From NCBI GenBank assembly GCA_047639575.1, contig JBLIOB010000025.1, positions 1 to 25,526 of the forward strand: a stretch of DNA of 25,526 nt. The letters are read 5' to 3'. A model generated the notes under the pieces. The model was not told the DNA's origin. It worked only from the letters and a program-made list of their open reading frames with translations, and searched no databases. Source of the stretch: JBLIOB01 sp047639575. GTDB lineage: Bacteria; Bacteroidota; Bacteroidia; Flavobacteriales_D; Parvicellaceae. The position numbers were made by a program, and so were the translations under genes. How positions within the stretch are numbered: position 1 is the stretch's first letter; each line of letters begins with the position of its first letter. This document shows, piece after piece, positions 14,207 through 22,438 of the stretch.

Positions 14207-15027
14207 TGGATTCCTCAAAATACGAAGGAATAAAATTTCAGCTTGATCAGGTAAATCGAGTAGATGATTCATTGACGGTAGAAGAAGCCTTGCAAATTAA
14301 TATAAATGCAGGGCCTTTTACAGTTATAATGCGAACTCCCGGAGATGAGCTAGATATGGTAAGAGGCCTACTCTACTCAGAAGATTTGTATAAAGGAGAG
14401 ACTCCAATTGAGCTGAAGTCTGTAAAGAGGAACGAACTAGAGCATATAACTGAAGTTAATGTAGAAATTAATGAATCCGATTTAGGTTCAGGTTATTCAG
14501 ACAACCGTTCTATGTTATCAGTATCTTCTTGTGGGATATGCGGGAAGCGAGAACTAGGTGATTTATCTGTTGAGGGTAGCTCATTGAAAGTTTCTCAAAT
14601 GTTCGATCCACTATTATTAGATGCTATGTATTCGGTTATGGAGTCTAAACAAACTACCTTTAAAAAGACAGGTGGATCCCATGGCGCAGCAGCATTTACA
14701 ATTGCTGGAGAATTTTTAACTTTGAAAGAAGACATTGGTCGGCATAATGCAGTTGACAAGGTAATTGGATCATTACTTAACAATAGACAATTGAAAAACG
14801 CTAAATGTTTATTGGTAAGTGGTCGAATTTCTTACGAAATTGTGACCAAAGCATTTATGGCAAAAATACCAGTGCTTGTTGCTGTATCAGCACCATCAAG
14901 CTTAGCAGTAGATTATGCTAAAGAATTTGGAATGACTCTTTTTGCTTTTACTAGAAAAGGGAAAACCACATGTTATTCGCATCCAGAGCGAGTACTAAAA
15001 ACAAATAGCAGCAAACATGTTGCTTAA
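14206..15027 (+). CDS. fdhD: FdhD/FdsC-type sulfurtransferase for formate dehydrogenase maturation
   Basis: This 273-residue protein passes sulfur from a cysteine desulfurase to the molybdenum or tungsten cofactor so that formate dehydrogenase becomes active. The sulfur-carrying CxxC is Cys109-Gly-Ile-Cys112 in VSSCGICGK. Other family blocks are TPGDELDMVRGLLYSE, TGGSHGAAAF, the EDIGRHNAVDKVIG motif and SGRISYEIVTKAFMAKIPV. The start is GTG 14206, overlapping the fhs stop by one base; the next in-frame ATG is residue 42, inside the fold, so GTG is preferred. It lies 10 bp before the NADH-side subunit and belongs to the same operon. Confidence 0.96.
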   Translation: MDSSKYEGIKFQLDQVNRVDDSLTVEEALQININAGPFTVIMRTPGDELDMVRGLLYSEDLYKGETPIELKSVKRNELEHITEVNVEINESDLGSGYSDNRSMLSVSSCGICGKRELGDLSVEGSSLKVSQMFDPLLLDAMYSVMESKQTTFKKTGGSHGAAAFTIAGEFLTLKEDIGRHNAVDKVIGSLLNNRQLKNAKCLLVSGRISYEIVTKAFMAKIPVLVAVSAPSSLAVDYAKEFGMTLFAFTRKGKTTCYSHPERVLKTNSSKHVA

Positions 15028-15037
15028 TTAGATTAGA

Positions 15038-16699
15038 ATGGGAAGTAAGAATTTAAGTGAATTATCAGGGCGAAAAGGGATTGAGGACAATCTTTTTGAT
15101 CGAATGGGGCAATTAGCCAATGATGGCAGTGGAGCTCCTTCAGTAGATGATTTAGATAAGTTAGCTGAGGAGTTCTTAATGGGTAAAGCAGTCACTTATG
15201 GAACAACCACATTTTATGATTTTCTAAAGCCCGAAAACAAAGGAAAGAAAGTATATGTCTGCAACGGTTCAGCTTGTTTATGCGCTGGAAAACAAGACGA
15301 TGTATCTACAGAACTAAAGAATCACTTTAGCGAAGATGAAATTGGGCATATGACCTGTTTAGGAAGATGTCATGAGAATGCAGCGTTCAATTATAATGGG
15401 AATAATTACTCAGCAAAAACGCCAGATGAAATAGCAGATATTGTAACCAAAGGCGAAGCTGCAGTTGACAAATATAATGTCGGAGTTCACGGTCCAGCCA
15501 TACTGACTAGTGAATTTGAAGGAATTGATAGACATTACACACCATTTAAAGTTGCGCTTAAGCGTAATTCCAAGGACGTTCTAGAGGATGTGAAAAATTC
15601 TGGAATTAGAGGAAGAGGTGGAGCAGGGTTTCCAATGGGACTTAAATGGGAGTTTTGTAGGAATAACGAAAGTGATACTAAATTCATCATCTGTAATGCA
15701 GACGAAGGAGATCCTGGAGCTTATTCAGATCGATATTTACTAGAAGAAAGGCCTCATTCAGTCTTATTTGGGATGATGATTGCTGGATATTGTATGCATG
15801 CACATCACGGTATACTGTACATAAGAGGAGAATATCCTGAATCGGTTAAAATTGTAGAAGATGCTGTTCAAGAATTAAGAGATGCCAATTTAATTGGGAA
15901 AAACATAGACGGAAGTGGCTTTGATTTTGATTTTAAAGTAATCAAAGCACAAGGATCTTATATCTGCGGTGAAGAAACCGCACTAATCAACTCCATTGAA
16001 GGTCAAAGACCCGAAGTTCGAGTGCGGCCCCCTTTCCCAGCTGAACAAGGGCTTTTCAATAAGCCGACCATAGTTAACAATGTAGAAACCTTAGCTGCGG
16101 TTCACTTCATCATGAAAAACGGTGGAGAAGAGTACAAAAAAATTGGAACAGAAAAGTCGACAGGAACTAAACTCGTATGTTTAGATAGCTTCTTTAATAA
16201 TCCAGGCATGTATGAAGTTGAAATGGGGACCCCAATGTCTACTGTTGTTAATCAGCTTGGTGGTGGATATAAAGAACCGGTGAAAGCCGTGCACATCGGA
16301 GGACCTTTAGGAGGATTAGTTCCAACTGAGAAATTAGATGAATTGACTTTAGATTTTGAATCTTTCAAAAATGCGGGATTTCTGTTAGGACATGCAGGAA
16401 CAGTGTGTGTACCAGAAACATTTCCAATGGTGAAGTATTTGGAACACTTGTTAGAGTTCGCAGCTTACGAAAGCTGTGGTAAGTGTTTCCCTTGTAGATT
16501 AGGGACACAAAGAGGGATGGAAATGTTCCGTAAGGCGCAGGAAGATTCAGATTACAAAATTGACAAGTACTTATTAGACGATTTGATTCACACATTAGAA
16601 GTTGGGTCTTTATGTGCGCATGGTGGAGGTATTCCGTTACCAATTAAAAATGCACTTGAGTACTTTAATCCAGAATTATCGCAGTATATCGCGAATTAA
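15038..16699 (+). CDS. NAD-dependent formate dehydrogenase, fused NuoE/NuoF-like (FdsG-FdsB) subunit
   Basis: This 553-residue protein joins two units that are separate in many soluble formate dehydrogenases. Residues 1-145 are NuoE/FdsG-like, with a helical start and a thioredoxin-like [2Fe-2S] site (Cys75, Cys80, Cys107, Cys111). Residues 150-553 are NuoF/FdsB-like: FMN loop GRGGAGF (192-198), NADH site ADEGDPGAYSDR (221-232), ICGEETALINSIEG, and a C-terminal [4Fe-4S] site at Cys480, Cys483, Cys486 and Cys526. The subunit takes electrons from the catalytic subunit and reduces NAD+ at FMN. It sits 14 bp before the catalytic-subunit gene. All expected cofactor ligands are present. Confidence 0.95.
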   Translation: MGSKNLSELSGRKGIEDNLFDRMGQLANDGSGAPSVDDLDKLAEEFLMGKAVTYGTTTFYDFLKPENKGKKVYVCNGSACLCAGKQDDVSTELKNHFSEDEIGHMTCLGRCHENAAFNYNGNNYSAKTPDEIADIVTKGEAAVDKYNVGVHGPAILTSEFEGIDRHYTPFKVALKRNSKDVLEDVKNSGIRGRGGAGFPMGLKWEFCRNNESDTKFIICNADEGDPGAYSDRYLLEERPHSVLFGMMIAGYCMHAHHGILYIRGEYPESVKIVEDAVQELRDANLIGKNIDGSGFDFDFKVIKAQGSYICGEETALINSIEGQRPEVRVRPPFPAEQGLFNKPTIVNNVETLAAVHFIMKNGGEEYKKIGTEKSTGTKLVCLDSFFNNPGMYEVEMGTPMSTVVNQLGGGYKEPVKAVHIGGPLGGLVPTEKLDELTLDFESFKNAGFLLGHAGTVCVPETFPMVKYLEHLLEFAAYESCGKCFPCRLGTQRGMEMFRKAQEDSDYKIDKYLLDDLIHTLEVGSLCAHGGGIPLPIKNALEYFNPELSQYIAN

Positions 16700-16713
16700 A
16701 AATAGAATTAGCT

Positions 16714-19467
16714 ATGAAGAAAACAGCTTTCATCAACGACATTGCTCATGAAATTGAGAATGGAGAAACAATCATCTCTTTTGTAAGAAGAGTTGAAGGA
16801 AAAAGAGATGCAATCCCTACGCTATGTGATGCGCCCAACCTTGACCCATTCGGATCTTGTAGAGTGTGCAGCGTTGATGTTGCGTTGGCTCTAGACGGAC
16901 CAATAAAAACGGTTGCATCCTGCCATACGCCTGTTGTAGAGAATAGTTATATCTATACAGATTCACCGAACGTACAACGACTTCGTAAAAACATTATGGA
17001 ACTGGTTCTTACAGATCATCCGTTGGATTGTTTGACTTGCGAGGTAAACGGCAACTGTGAACTACAAGATGTTGCTGCAAAAGTAGGAATCAGAGAAGTC
17101 AGATATCCCGCTGGTGCAAATCATTTGGAACGTGAAAAAGACAACAGTCATCCTTATATGACCTCAGATCTTTCTAAATGCATTAACTGCTATCGTTGTG
17201 TTAGAGCCTGTGATGAAGTACAAGGTGAAATGGTATTAACGATGACCGGAAGAGGTTTTGATAGCAAGATTGCCAAAGGAGCAGACTTGAATTTCATGGA
17301 ATCTGAATGTGTTAGTTGTGGAGCGTGCGCACAAGCCTGTCCAACTTCTGCTATTTCCGATGTATTCCAAAGCAAAGCCATACAGGCTAATGAAACTACC
17401 AGAACTGTATGCACGTACTGCGGTGTTGGATGTAATCTTGAAGTCAGTACTAAAAACGGAGAGATTTTAAGCATTACGGCTCCTTACGAAGCTGAAGCAA
17501 ATGCAGGACACACCTGCTTGAAAGGTAGGTATGCCTTTAAGTTTGTAGATCATGAAGATCGTTTAACTACTCCACTTATTAGAAAGAATGGTGAATTAGA
17601 ACCCGCAACATGGGACGAAGCGTATAGCTTCATTGTAGATGAATTCAATCGAATCAAAGAAAATAACGGACCAGATGCAATTGCTGGTATATCTTCTGCG
17701 AGAACTCCCAACGAGGAGAACTATCTAATGCAAAAGTTAATGCGAGCAGTTGTTGGTACAAACAATGTTGATTGCTGTGCAAGAGTTTGTCACTCTCCTA
17801 CAGCTTTAGGAATGCAAAGAGCTTTCGGAACTGGAGCTGCAACCAATAGTGTTGAAGACATTGATCATACAGATTGTATTATTGTTATCGGTGCAAATCC
17901 AACAGATGCTCATCCAGTAACTGGGGCTAAGATCAAACAACAAATGATGAAGCACAATACCGGTATCGTAATCGATCCTAGGAAAATTGAGCTGGCTAAA
18001 TATGCTAAACATCATTTACAATTAAGGCCAGGAACAAATGTTGCCCTTCTTAACATGATGCTTTATTATATCATTAGTGAAGGGTGGGAAGATGCTGATT
18101 TTGTTGCTAATAGAACCGAAGGATACGATGATTTTAAAGCTGGGATTCTTGCTATAGACATGGACGAAATGGAACGTATCACGAGCGTACCTAGAGAACA
18201 AGTTAAAGCAGCAGCACATGAGTATGCTCACGCCAATGCAGCTATGGAATTCCATGGTTTAGGGGTTACTGAACATACGCAAGGAACGTTTACAGTTCAA
18301 ACCATTGCCGATTTAGCAATGATTACAGGAAATATTGGTAAAAAAGGAGCAGGAGTTAATCCTTTAAGAGGTCAAAATAACGTACAAGGCGCTGCTGACA
18401 TGGGCGCACAACCTCATCAAGGCGCGGGCTATTACGATGTAACCGATCCTAACGTTAACCAGATGTACAAAGACTTTTATTCCAGTGATGCCGTTCCAAG
18501 TCATATTGGGTGGAAAATCCCTGAGATGTTTAATGCAGCAATTGCAGGAGACCTCAAAGCATTATGGATTGTAGGAGAAGATGTTGTTCAAACAGATCCT
18601 AATACGAAACACGTAATGAAAGCCATGGAAGGTTTAGAATTACTAATCGTAAGTGAGTTGTTCATGACTGAAACTGCAAAACACGCAACAGTAGTATTGC
18701 CATCATCTAGTTTCCTAGAAAAAAGTGGAACGTTTACGAATGGTGAGCGAAGAATACAACGGGTCAATGCCGTTATTGATCCAATCCCTGGAACTAAGGG
18801 TGATGGCCAACAAGTAATTGACGTAATGAATAGAATGGGCTATAACCAGCCAGACTATACTGCTGATGGCGTTCTGGCGGAGATTGCTCAAATCGTACCT
18901 TTCTTTAAAGGAGTTATATGGGATGAATTAGGCGATAATGGAAAACAATGGCCGGTTGCAGATGGCGGAACTGATACTCAAATGTTGCACATTGAAGAGT
19001 TTAAAAGAGGAAAAGGCCTATTCACATTTACAAACTTTAAAGAAAGTGCAGAAATTGAAAAACATGGAAAAGATTTCCCGTACATTATAACGACTAACAG
19101 AGAATTAGAGCACTACAATTGTGGCGCAATGACTAGAAGAACTGGGAATGTGGATATACTAACCGAAGATGTTCTTTTGATTAATCCAGCAGATGCTGCT
19201 AAAGAAGGTATTTCTCAAGGCGATTTTGTCTGCTTGGAATCAGCTAGAGGGAAAATTGATATTCGAGCGGAATTAACAACAGATGTTAAAGAAGGGATTT
19301 TAAGCTCTACATTCCATTTCCCAGAAATCATGCTGAATATAATAACCAGTAACGAGGTTTGTTCGGAAACAATGTGCCCAGAATACAAAGTAGTTAGTTG
19401 TAGAATTAGAAAAAGTAAGGGTGATCACAAAAGAATTGCTGAGGCAAGCTCAGAATTAAATGCATAA
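16714..19467 (+). CDS. fdhF: Formate dehydrogenase catalytic (alpha) subunit, Cys type, Mo/W-bis-MGD
   Basis: This 917-residue cytoplasmic enzyme (no Tat or Sec signal) oxidises formate to CO2. In order: a NuoG-like [2Fe-2S] domain (Cys38, 49, 52, 70); a His-Cys [4Fe-4S] site (His102, Cys106, 109, 115); two ferredoxin-type clusters (Cys156, 159, 162, 166 and Cys199, 202, 205, 209); the molybdopterin-domain cluster (Cys233, 236, 240, 268); and the active-site pair Cys359-His360 in ARVCHSPTALG. Codon 359 is TGT (17788-17790), so this is a Cys rather than selenocysteine enzyme. The bis-MGD domain continues with LRGQNNVQGAADMG, and the C-terminal nucleotide-binding domain ends near residue 900. 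It works with the fused subunit just upstream as an FdsABG-like NAD+ enzyme. Other names in use are fdsA or fdhA. No small FdsD-like gene is visible. Confidence 0.96.
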   Translation: MKKTAFINDIAHEIENGETIISFVRRVEGKRDAIPTLCDAPNLDPFGSCRVCSVDVALALDGPIKTVASCHTPVVENSYIYTDSPNVQRLRKNIMELVLTDHPLDCLTCEVNGNCELQDVAAKVGIREVRYPAGANHLEREKDNSHPYMTSDLSKCINCYRCVRACDEVQGEMVLTMTGRGFDSKIAKGADLNFMESECVSCGACAQACPTSAISDVFQSKAIQANETTRTVCTYCGVGCNLEVSTKNGEILSITAPYEAEANAGHTCLKGRYAFKFVDHEDRLTTPLIRKNGELEPATWDEAYSFIVDEFNRIKENNGPDAIAGISSARTPNEENYLMQKLMRAVVGTNNVDCCARVCHSPTALGMQRAFGTGAATNSVEDIDHTDCIIVIGANPTDAHPVTGAKIKQQMMKHNTGIVIDPRKIELAKYAKHHLQLRPGTNVALLNMMLYYIISEGWEDADFVANRTEGYDDFKAGILAIDMDEMERITSVPREQVKAAAHEYAHANAAMEFHGLGVTEHTQGTFTVQTIADLAMITGNIGKKGAGVNPLRGQNNVQGAADMGAQPHQGAGYYDVTDPNVNQMYKDFYSSDAVPSHIGWKIPEMFNAAIAGDLKALWIVGEDVVQTDPNTKHVMKAMEGLELLIVSELFMTETAKHATVVLPSSSFLEKSGTFTNGERRIQRVNAVIDPIPGTKGDGQQVIDVMNRMGYNQPDYTADGVLAEIAQIVPFFKGVIWDELGDNGKQWPVADGGTDTQMLHIEEFKRGKGLFTFTNFKESAEIEKHGKDFPYIITTNRELEHYNCGAMTRRTGNVDILTEDVLLINPADAAKEGISQGDFVCLESARGKIDIRAELTTDVKEGILSSTFHFPEIMLNIITSNEVCSETMCPEYKVVSCRIRKSKGDHKRIAEASSELNA

Positions 19468-19473
19468 AACAAG

Positions 19474-20142
19474 ATGACGCAGTATTTCTACTTAGACAAT
19501 GGAGTTCAAAAAGGACCATTTACATTAGAAAATTTAAAAGTTGAGAACATCAAACCTGAGACCATGGTTTGGCATGGTCAACTACCTGAATGGATTGAAG
19601 CTAAAGACGAACCAAGTATAAGTCAGTTATTTATAGTTACAGCTCCAGTAGCTCCTACTGCTCCTGTTGCGCCATCAAGTGTGGTTAATCAAACAGCTCC
19701 GACAACTAATTGGGTTCAGCACTATTCTCAAGAACAAAGAAGGAACTATTGGTACAATAATGTGACGCAGGAATCTACTTGGAATCAGCCAGTTGATTAC
19801 GTGCCTCCCGTTCAAGCAACTAATTATGTTTACGGAAATGCAAATGCAGGTATTTTAGACAATCCTGGTGGACATGAAATATTAGCTCAGGCAACCACGG
19901 CAAGACTAATTGGAATTATTGCGATAAGCACCAGCTTTTTAATTTTACCCGGTATAATTATGGGAATAATGGCTGTAGTAAAGCATAGTCAAGTCAAAAA
20001 AATATATAGAACCGATCCGGTTAGATACAATAGAAGCTTAAAAACAGCACGACTTGGGAATATACTTGGCTGGGTTGCTATTGGTGTAGCAGGCTACATC
20101 TCATTTTCTGCTATGCCAGCAATGCTTGAAGAAATGTTCTAG
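19474..20142 (+). CDS. GYF-WW domain membrane protein linked to formate dehydrogenase operon
   Basis: This 222-residue protein has an unusual layout. Residues 1-53 are a GYF_2 domain (YFYLDNGVQKGPFTLENL, MVWHGQLPEWIEA). Residues 54-78 are a Pro/Ala-rich linker (APVAPTAPVAPSS). Residues 80-106 match a WW domain: Trp80, Tyr92-Trp93-Tyr94-Asn95, Thr98, Ser101-Thr102-Trp103 and Pro106, with spacing as in the eukaryotic fold. A second Pro/Tyr-containing linker follows (109-119). Residues 138-222 hold two hydrophobic segments (about 145-170 and 194-214) around a basic loop, like DUF4190-type membrane tails. It starts 6 bp after the formate dehydrogenase stop, so it is co-transcribed. GYF and WW domains both bind Pro-rich peptides. 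The partner and purpose are unknown; tethering of an enzyme to the inner membrane is one idea. Confidence 0.85.
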   Translation: MTQYFYLDNGVQKGPFTLENLKVENIKPETMVWHGQLPEWIEAKDEPSISQLFIVTAPVAPTAPVAPSSVVNQTAPTTNWVQHYSQEQRRNYWYNNVTQESTWNQPVDYVPPVQATNYVYGNANAGILDNPGGHEILAQATTARLIGIIAISTSFLILPGIIMGIMAVVKHSQVKKIYRTDPVRYNRSLKTARLGNILGWVAIGVAGYISFSAMPAMLEEMF

Positions 20143-20148
20143 TCTATG

Positions 20149-21408
20149 CTAAAGGGTCATTGCAATTCCAACCCTGACGGTTCTAGCTAATGGATGTTGC
20201 TGTGAAGTTGGAAGTAATAGAGATACATTTGCCTCATACATTTTATACTTCCCTCCTATACCAACAGTGGCATATTGCCGATTTCCTTTAGTATAATGCT
20301 CATAGAAAAAACCAGATCTAAGAAATACCATTTCCGCAATTCGCAGTTCACTTGCAAAAGACCAATTGATCTCGCGAAATTCTTCGGCAGCAACACCAAT
20401 TTCTTGCAAAGCTCCACCATCATCATAGTAAGCTCCGGGGGCATCATGAAATGATTGCTTTATCCCTTCAAACACACTTGCATTTGGATCCATGCCTGCA
20501 GCGATCATATAATTCCCATACGGATCAACTAAAGTGTTTCCACTGGCATCCCGTAAGTATAAAGGTCCAGTTGGCACCAATAGCTTGTTTGCATCTGTAA
20601 CCAGAACTAAAATTACTTGATCACTTAATTCAACTGAAATTCCAACTCCTACTTTTAAATTCTGAGGAAGAAAATCCCCGAATGAATTACTTGTATAAAA
20701 CATTTTATTTCCCACATTACTAATCTGCGCTCCAGCCGATATTTGAAATTGTTTAGTCAGTAATTTAAATTGCCTGGATTTGTAGAGCATTGATAACCCT
20801 GCAGCAAAAGACTTACCTGCTACAACTCCCGACAGCAAGTTCCCCGCAAAATCTGAATAAATGAACTTGCCTGATATTCCCATTGAGAAAGACTTAGTAA
20901 TCTTCCTTGTATATCCAAGTTGAGCTGCAAACTCCTTCGGCCGATACGTTCTATTTACGGAGCCAGTCGGGTTAAAAAATGCGACTTCACCTAGAGAGAA
21001 AAACTTTAACGAAGCGCTAGTGGCACTTCTACGTCCGGTAACCTTATAACCTGAAAAATCAAACAAATTAATACCGGGAACCAATCGCCTCAGCCACCCA
21101 CTATAGTTCAATGAAACGCCAAAGTTTTTTTGCTTGCATTCTTGATTAAACATTCCAGAATCACTTATTGAGGCCAATTGAGCTTGATTCCAATGTAAGC
21201 TATGCGGAGATGCTACTGTGGCAATCCCGGCATCTCCCAAACCCGAATGATTAGCATCTGGGGCTATCATTAAGAATGGTACTGAAGTAGTAATGGTATT
21301 TAATTGAAGGCTGAAATTACTCCCACCTGAATTCAAGTTTTGAGAAATGGAATTTGTACAAGACAAAAACACAATAATAATCAAGAAGCAACTTCGAATA
21401 AACAGCAT
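20149..21408 (-). CDS. porV: Type IX secretion system outer-membrane protein PorV (LptO)
   Basis: This 419-residue FadL-like beta-barrel has a signal peptide ending near Asn-Ser-Ile-Ser-Gln. The N-terminal hallmark is strong: NTITTSVPFLMIAPDANHSGLGDAGIAT, then SPHSLHWNQAQLA. These match PorV, which binds the C-terminal domain of T9SS cargo and moves it from the SprA translocon to the attachment complex. The barrel continues with LGYTRKI, a lipid-type insert, and ends with an aromatic-poor but strand-like RTVRVGIAMTL. It follows the glycosyltransferase by 73 bp that contain a GTATA repeat, and converges on the GYF-WW gene with only 6 bp between stops and no visible terminator. Whether this is the sole porV or a paralogue cannot be told here. 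Confidence 0.93.
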   Translation of the reverse strand: MLFIRSCFLIIIVFLSCTNSISQNLNSGGSNFSLQLNTITTSVPFLMIAPDANHSGLGDAGIATVASPHSLHWNQAQLASISDSGMFNQECKQKNFGVSLNYSGWLRRLVPGINLFDFSGYKVTGRRSATSASLKFFSLGEVAFFNPTGSVNRTYRPKEFAAQLGYTRKITKSFSMGISGKFIYSDFAGNLLSGVVAGKSFAAGLSMLYKSRQFKLLTKQFQISAGAQISNVGNKMFYTSNSFGDFLPQNLKVGVGISVELSDQVILVLVTDANKLLVPTGPLYLRDASGNTLVDPYGNYMIAAGMDPNASVFEGIKQSFHDAPGAYYDDGGALQEIGVAAEEFREINWSFASELRIAEMVFLRSGFFYEHYTKGNRQYATVGIGGKYKMYEANVSLLLPTSQQHPLARTVRVGIAMTL

Positions 21409-21445
21409 AGCAAATTGGCGTGAATCCCTAACGTGGAATTATTTC

Positions 21446-21477
21446 GTATAGTATAGTATAGTATAGTATAGTATAGT
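21446..21477. repeat. (GTATA)6 pentanucleotide tandem repeat upstream of porV
   Basis: Six perfect copies of GTATA (21446-21475) plus two bases of a seventh lie between the glycosyltransferase stop (21482) and the porV ATG (21408). On the coding strand it reads TATAC repeated, ending 37 bases before the start codon. The 73-bp gap has no clear TAnnTTTG element outside the repeat. A 5-bp unit in a possible promoter or leader can change length by slippage. Confidence 0.95.
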
Positions 21478-21481
21478 CAGT

Positions 21482-22438
21482 TTAGCAAAAGAAAAAACCT
21501 TTGCTGAACTTTGATCTTAACTCTTGACCTTCTTGCCCTGCCACCGCAATGATTAATTGATCTTCGTCTTGAATACCTTGATCTGAAATTAGAATTTGAT
21601 CATAGATATTAACTCCGATCTTTTTCGAATTATTGGTGGCCCATTTAAAAGGAACGTTCTTTTCAAGAAGCATAGAAGCAAGTTCTTTTCCTTTCTTCCC
21701 AGCCCCAACCAAAACCAAAGCGCTATCAGCCTTATCAATCTCTAAGAAGTAATCCAGTTTAATTGCTAAGAATCGATTATCAGCATAATTAGGATCGTTC
21801 CGTGACGCACGAGCATCATGGTCTCGCCAATAATGTAATACTGAATCTACTGGAGACAATTTCAATTTAGACCGATAAAATCTAAAAGCTAAATCATAAT
21901 CTTCGGGATATCGATTTCCAAATCCACCACATCGTTCAAAGTCTTTTCGTCTTGTCATCCAGCAGGCTGAAGGTATCGAACACTCCTTGTAAATGTCTGC
22001 GAAATTATTCTGGCTATTGGTAAGTTCGTTTAGCCATTCTGCATATTTGCGATACCCATTCCCTACTTCATTTTCAGAAAAGTACTCTACAAGTCCAATT
22101 GATAATTCACCATTAGATAAAGCGTTAACCATCAATTCTAATTTATTCATAGACATTCGATCATCAGCATCCATTCTAGTGATGAACTCACCAGATGAGT
22201 TTTGATAGCCTAAATGAAGTGCATCCAGTATTCCGTTCCCATTATTATTCAAAAGTCTTATACGGTCGTCTGTGGAAGCGTATTTTGAAAGCACTTCACA
22301 AGTGTCATCTGTAGAATTATCATTAACAACTACCAATTCCCAATTCTCGTAAGTTTGAGGAAGAATTGAATCTAAGCAGGCTTCAAGATAAGGTTGTCCG
22401 TTTCGGACAGGCATAATGATGGAGACCATCGAACTCAT
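21482..22438 (-). CDS. GT2 family glycosyltransferase with a C-terminal Rossmann-like extension
   Basis: This 318-residue cytoplasmic enzyme has a GT-A core in the first 225 residues: VSIIMPVRNGQPYLEACLDSI, the nucleotide-binding VVNDNSTDDT, the metal-binding Asp90-Ala-Asp92-Asp93 in RMDADD, and a later GGFGNRYPEDYDLAFR with the probable catalytic acidic pair. The last 80 residues (about 238-318) look like a separate small Rossmann unit: ALVLVGAGKKGKELASMLLE with Gly-x-Gly-x-x-Gly at 245-250, then ATNNSKKIG and DQLIIAVAGQEG. Donor and acceptor sugars are unknown. The start ATG 22438 overlaps the pyrD stop by four bases, and porV follows. A role in surface polysaccharide or in A-LPS needed by T9SS cargo would fit the context but is inference. 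Confidence 0.9.
   Translation of the reverse strand: MSSMVSIIMPVRNGQPYLEACLDSILPQTYENWELVVVNDNSTDDTCEVLSKYASTDDRIRLLNNNGNGILDALHLGYQNSSGEFITRMDADDRMSMNKLELMVNALSNGELSIGLVEYFSENEVGNGYRKYAEWLNELTNSQNNFADIYKECSIPSACWMTRRKDFERCGGFGNRYPEDYDLAFRFYRSKLKLSPVDSVLHYWRDHDARASRNDPNYADNRFLAIKLDYFLEIDKADSALVLVGAGKKGKELASMLLEKNVPFKWATNNSKKIGVNIYDQILISDQGIQDEDQLIIAVAGQEGQELRSKFSKGFFFC

Noticed and set aside
17788..17790. Possible selenocysteine at the formate dehydrogenase active site
   Set aside because: The codon is TGT, not TGA, so the enzyme is a Cys type and no SECIS element is needed.
20143..20160. Terminator between the convergent GYF-WW and porV genes
   Set aside because: Only six bases separate the stops and no hairpin with a T run is visible in either direction.
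21446..21477. GTATA array as a CRISPR or integration site
   Set aside because: The unit is 5 bp with no spacers and no cas, integrase or tRNA gene nearby; it is a simple tandem repeat.
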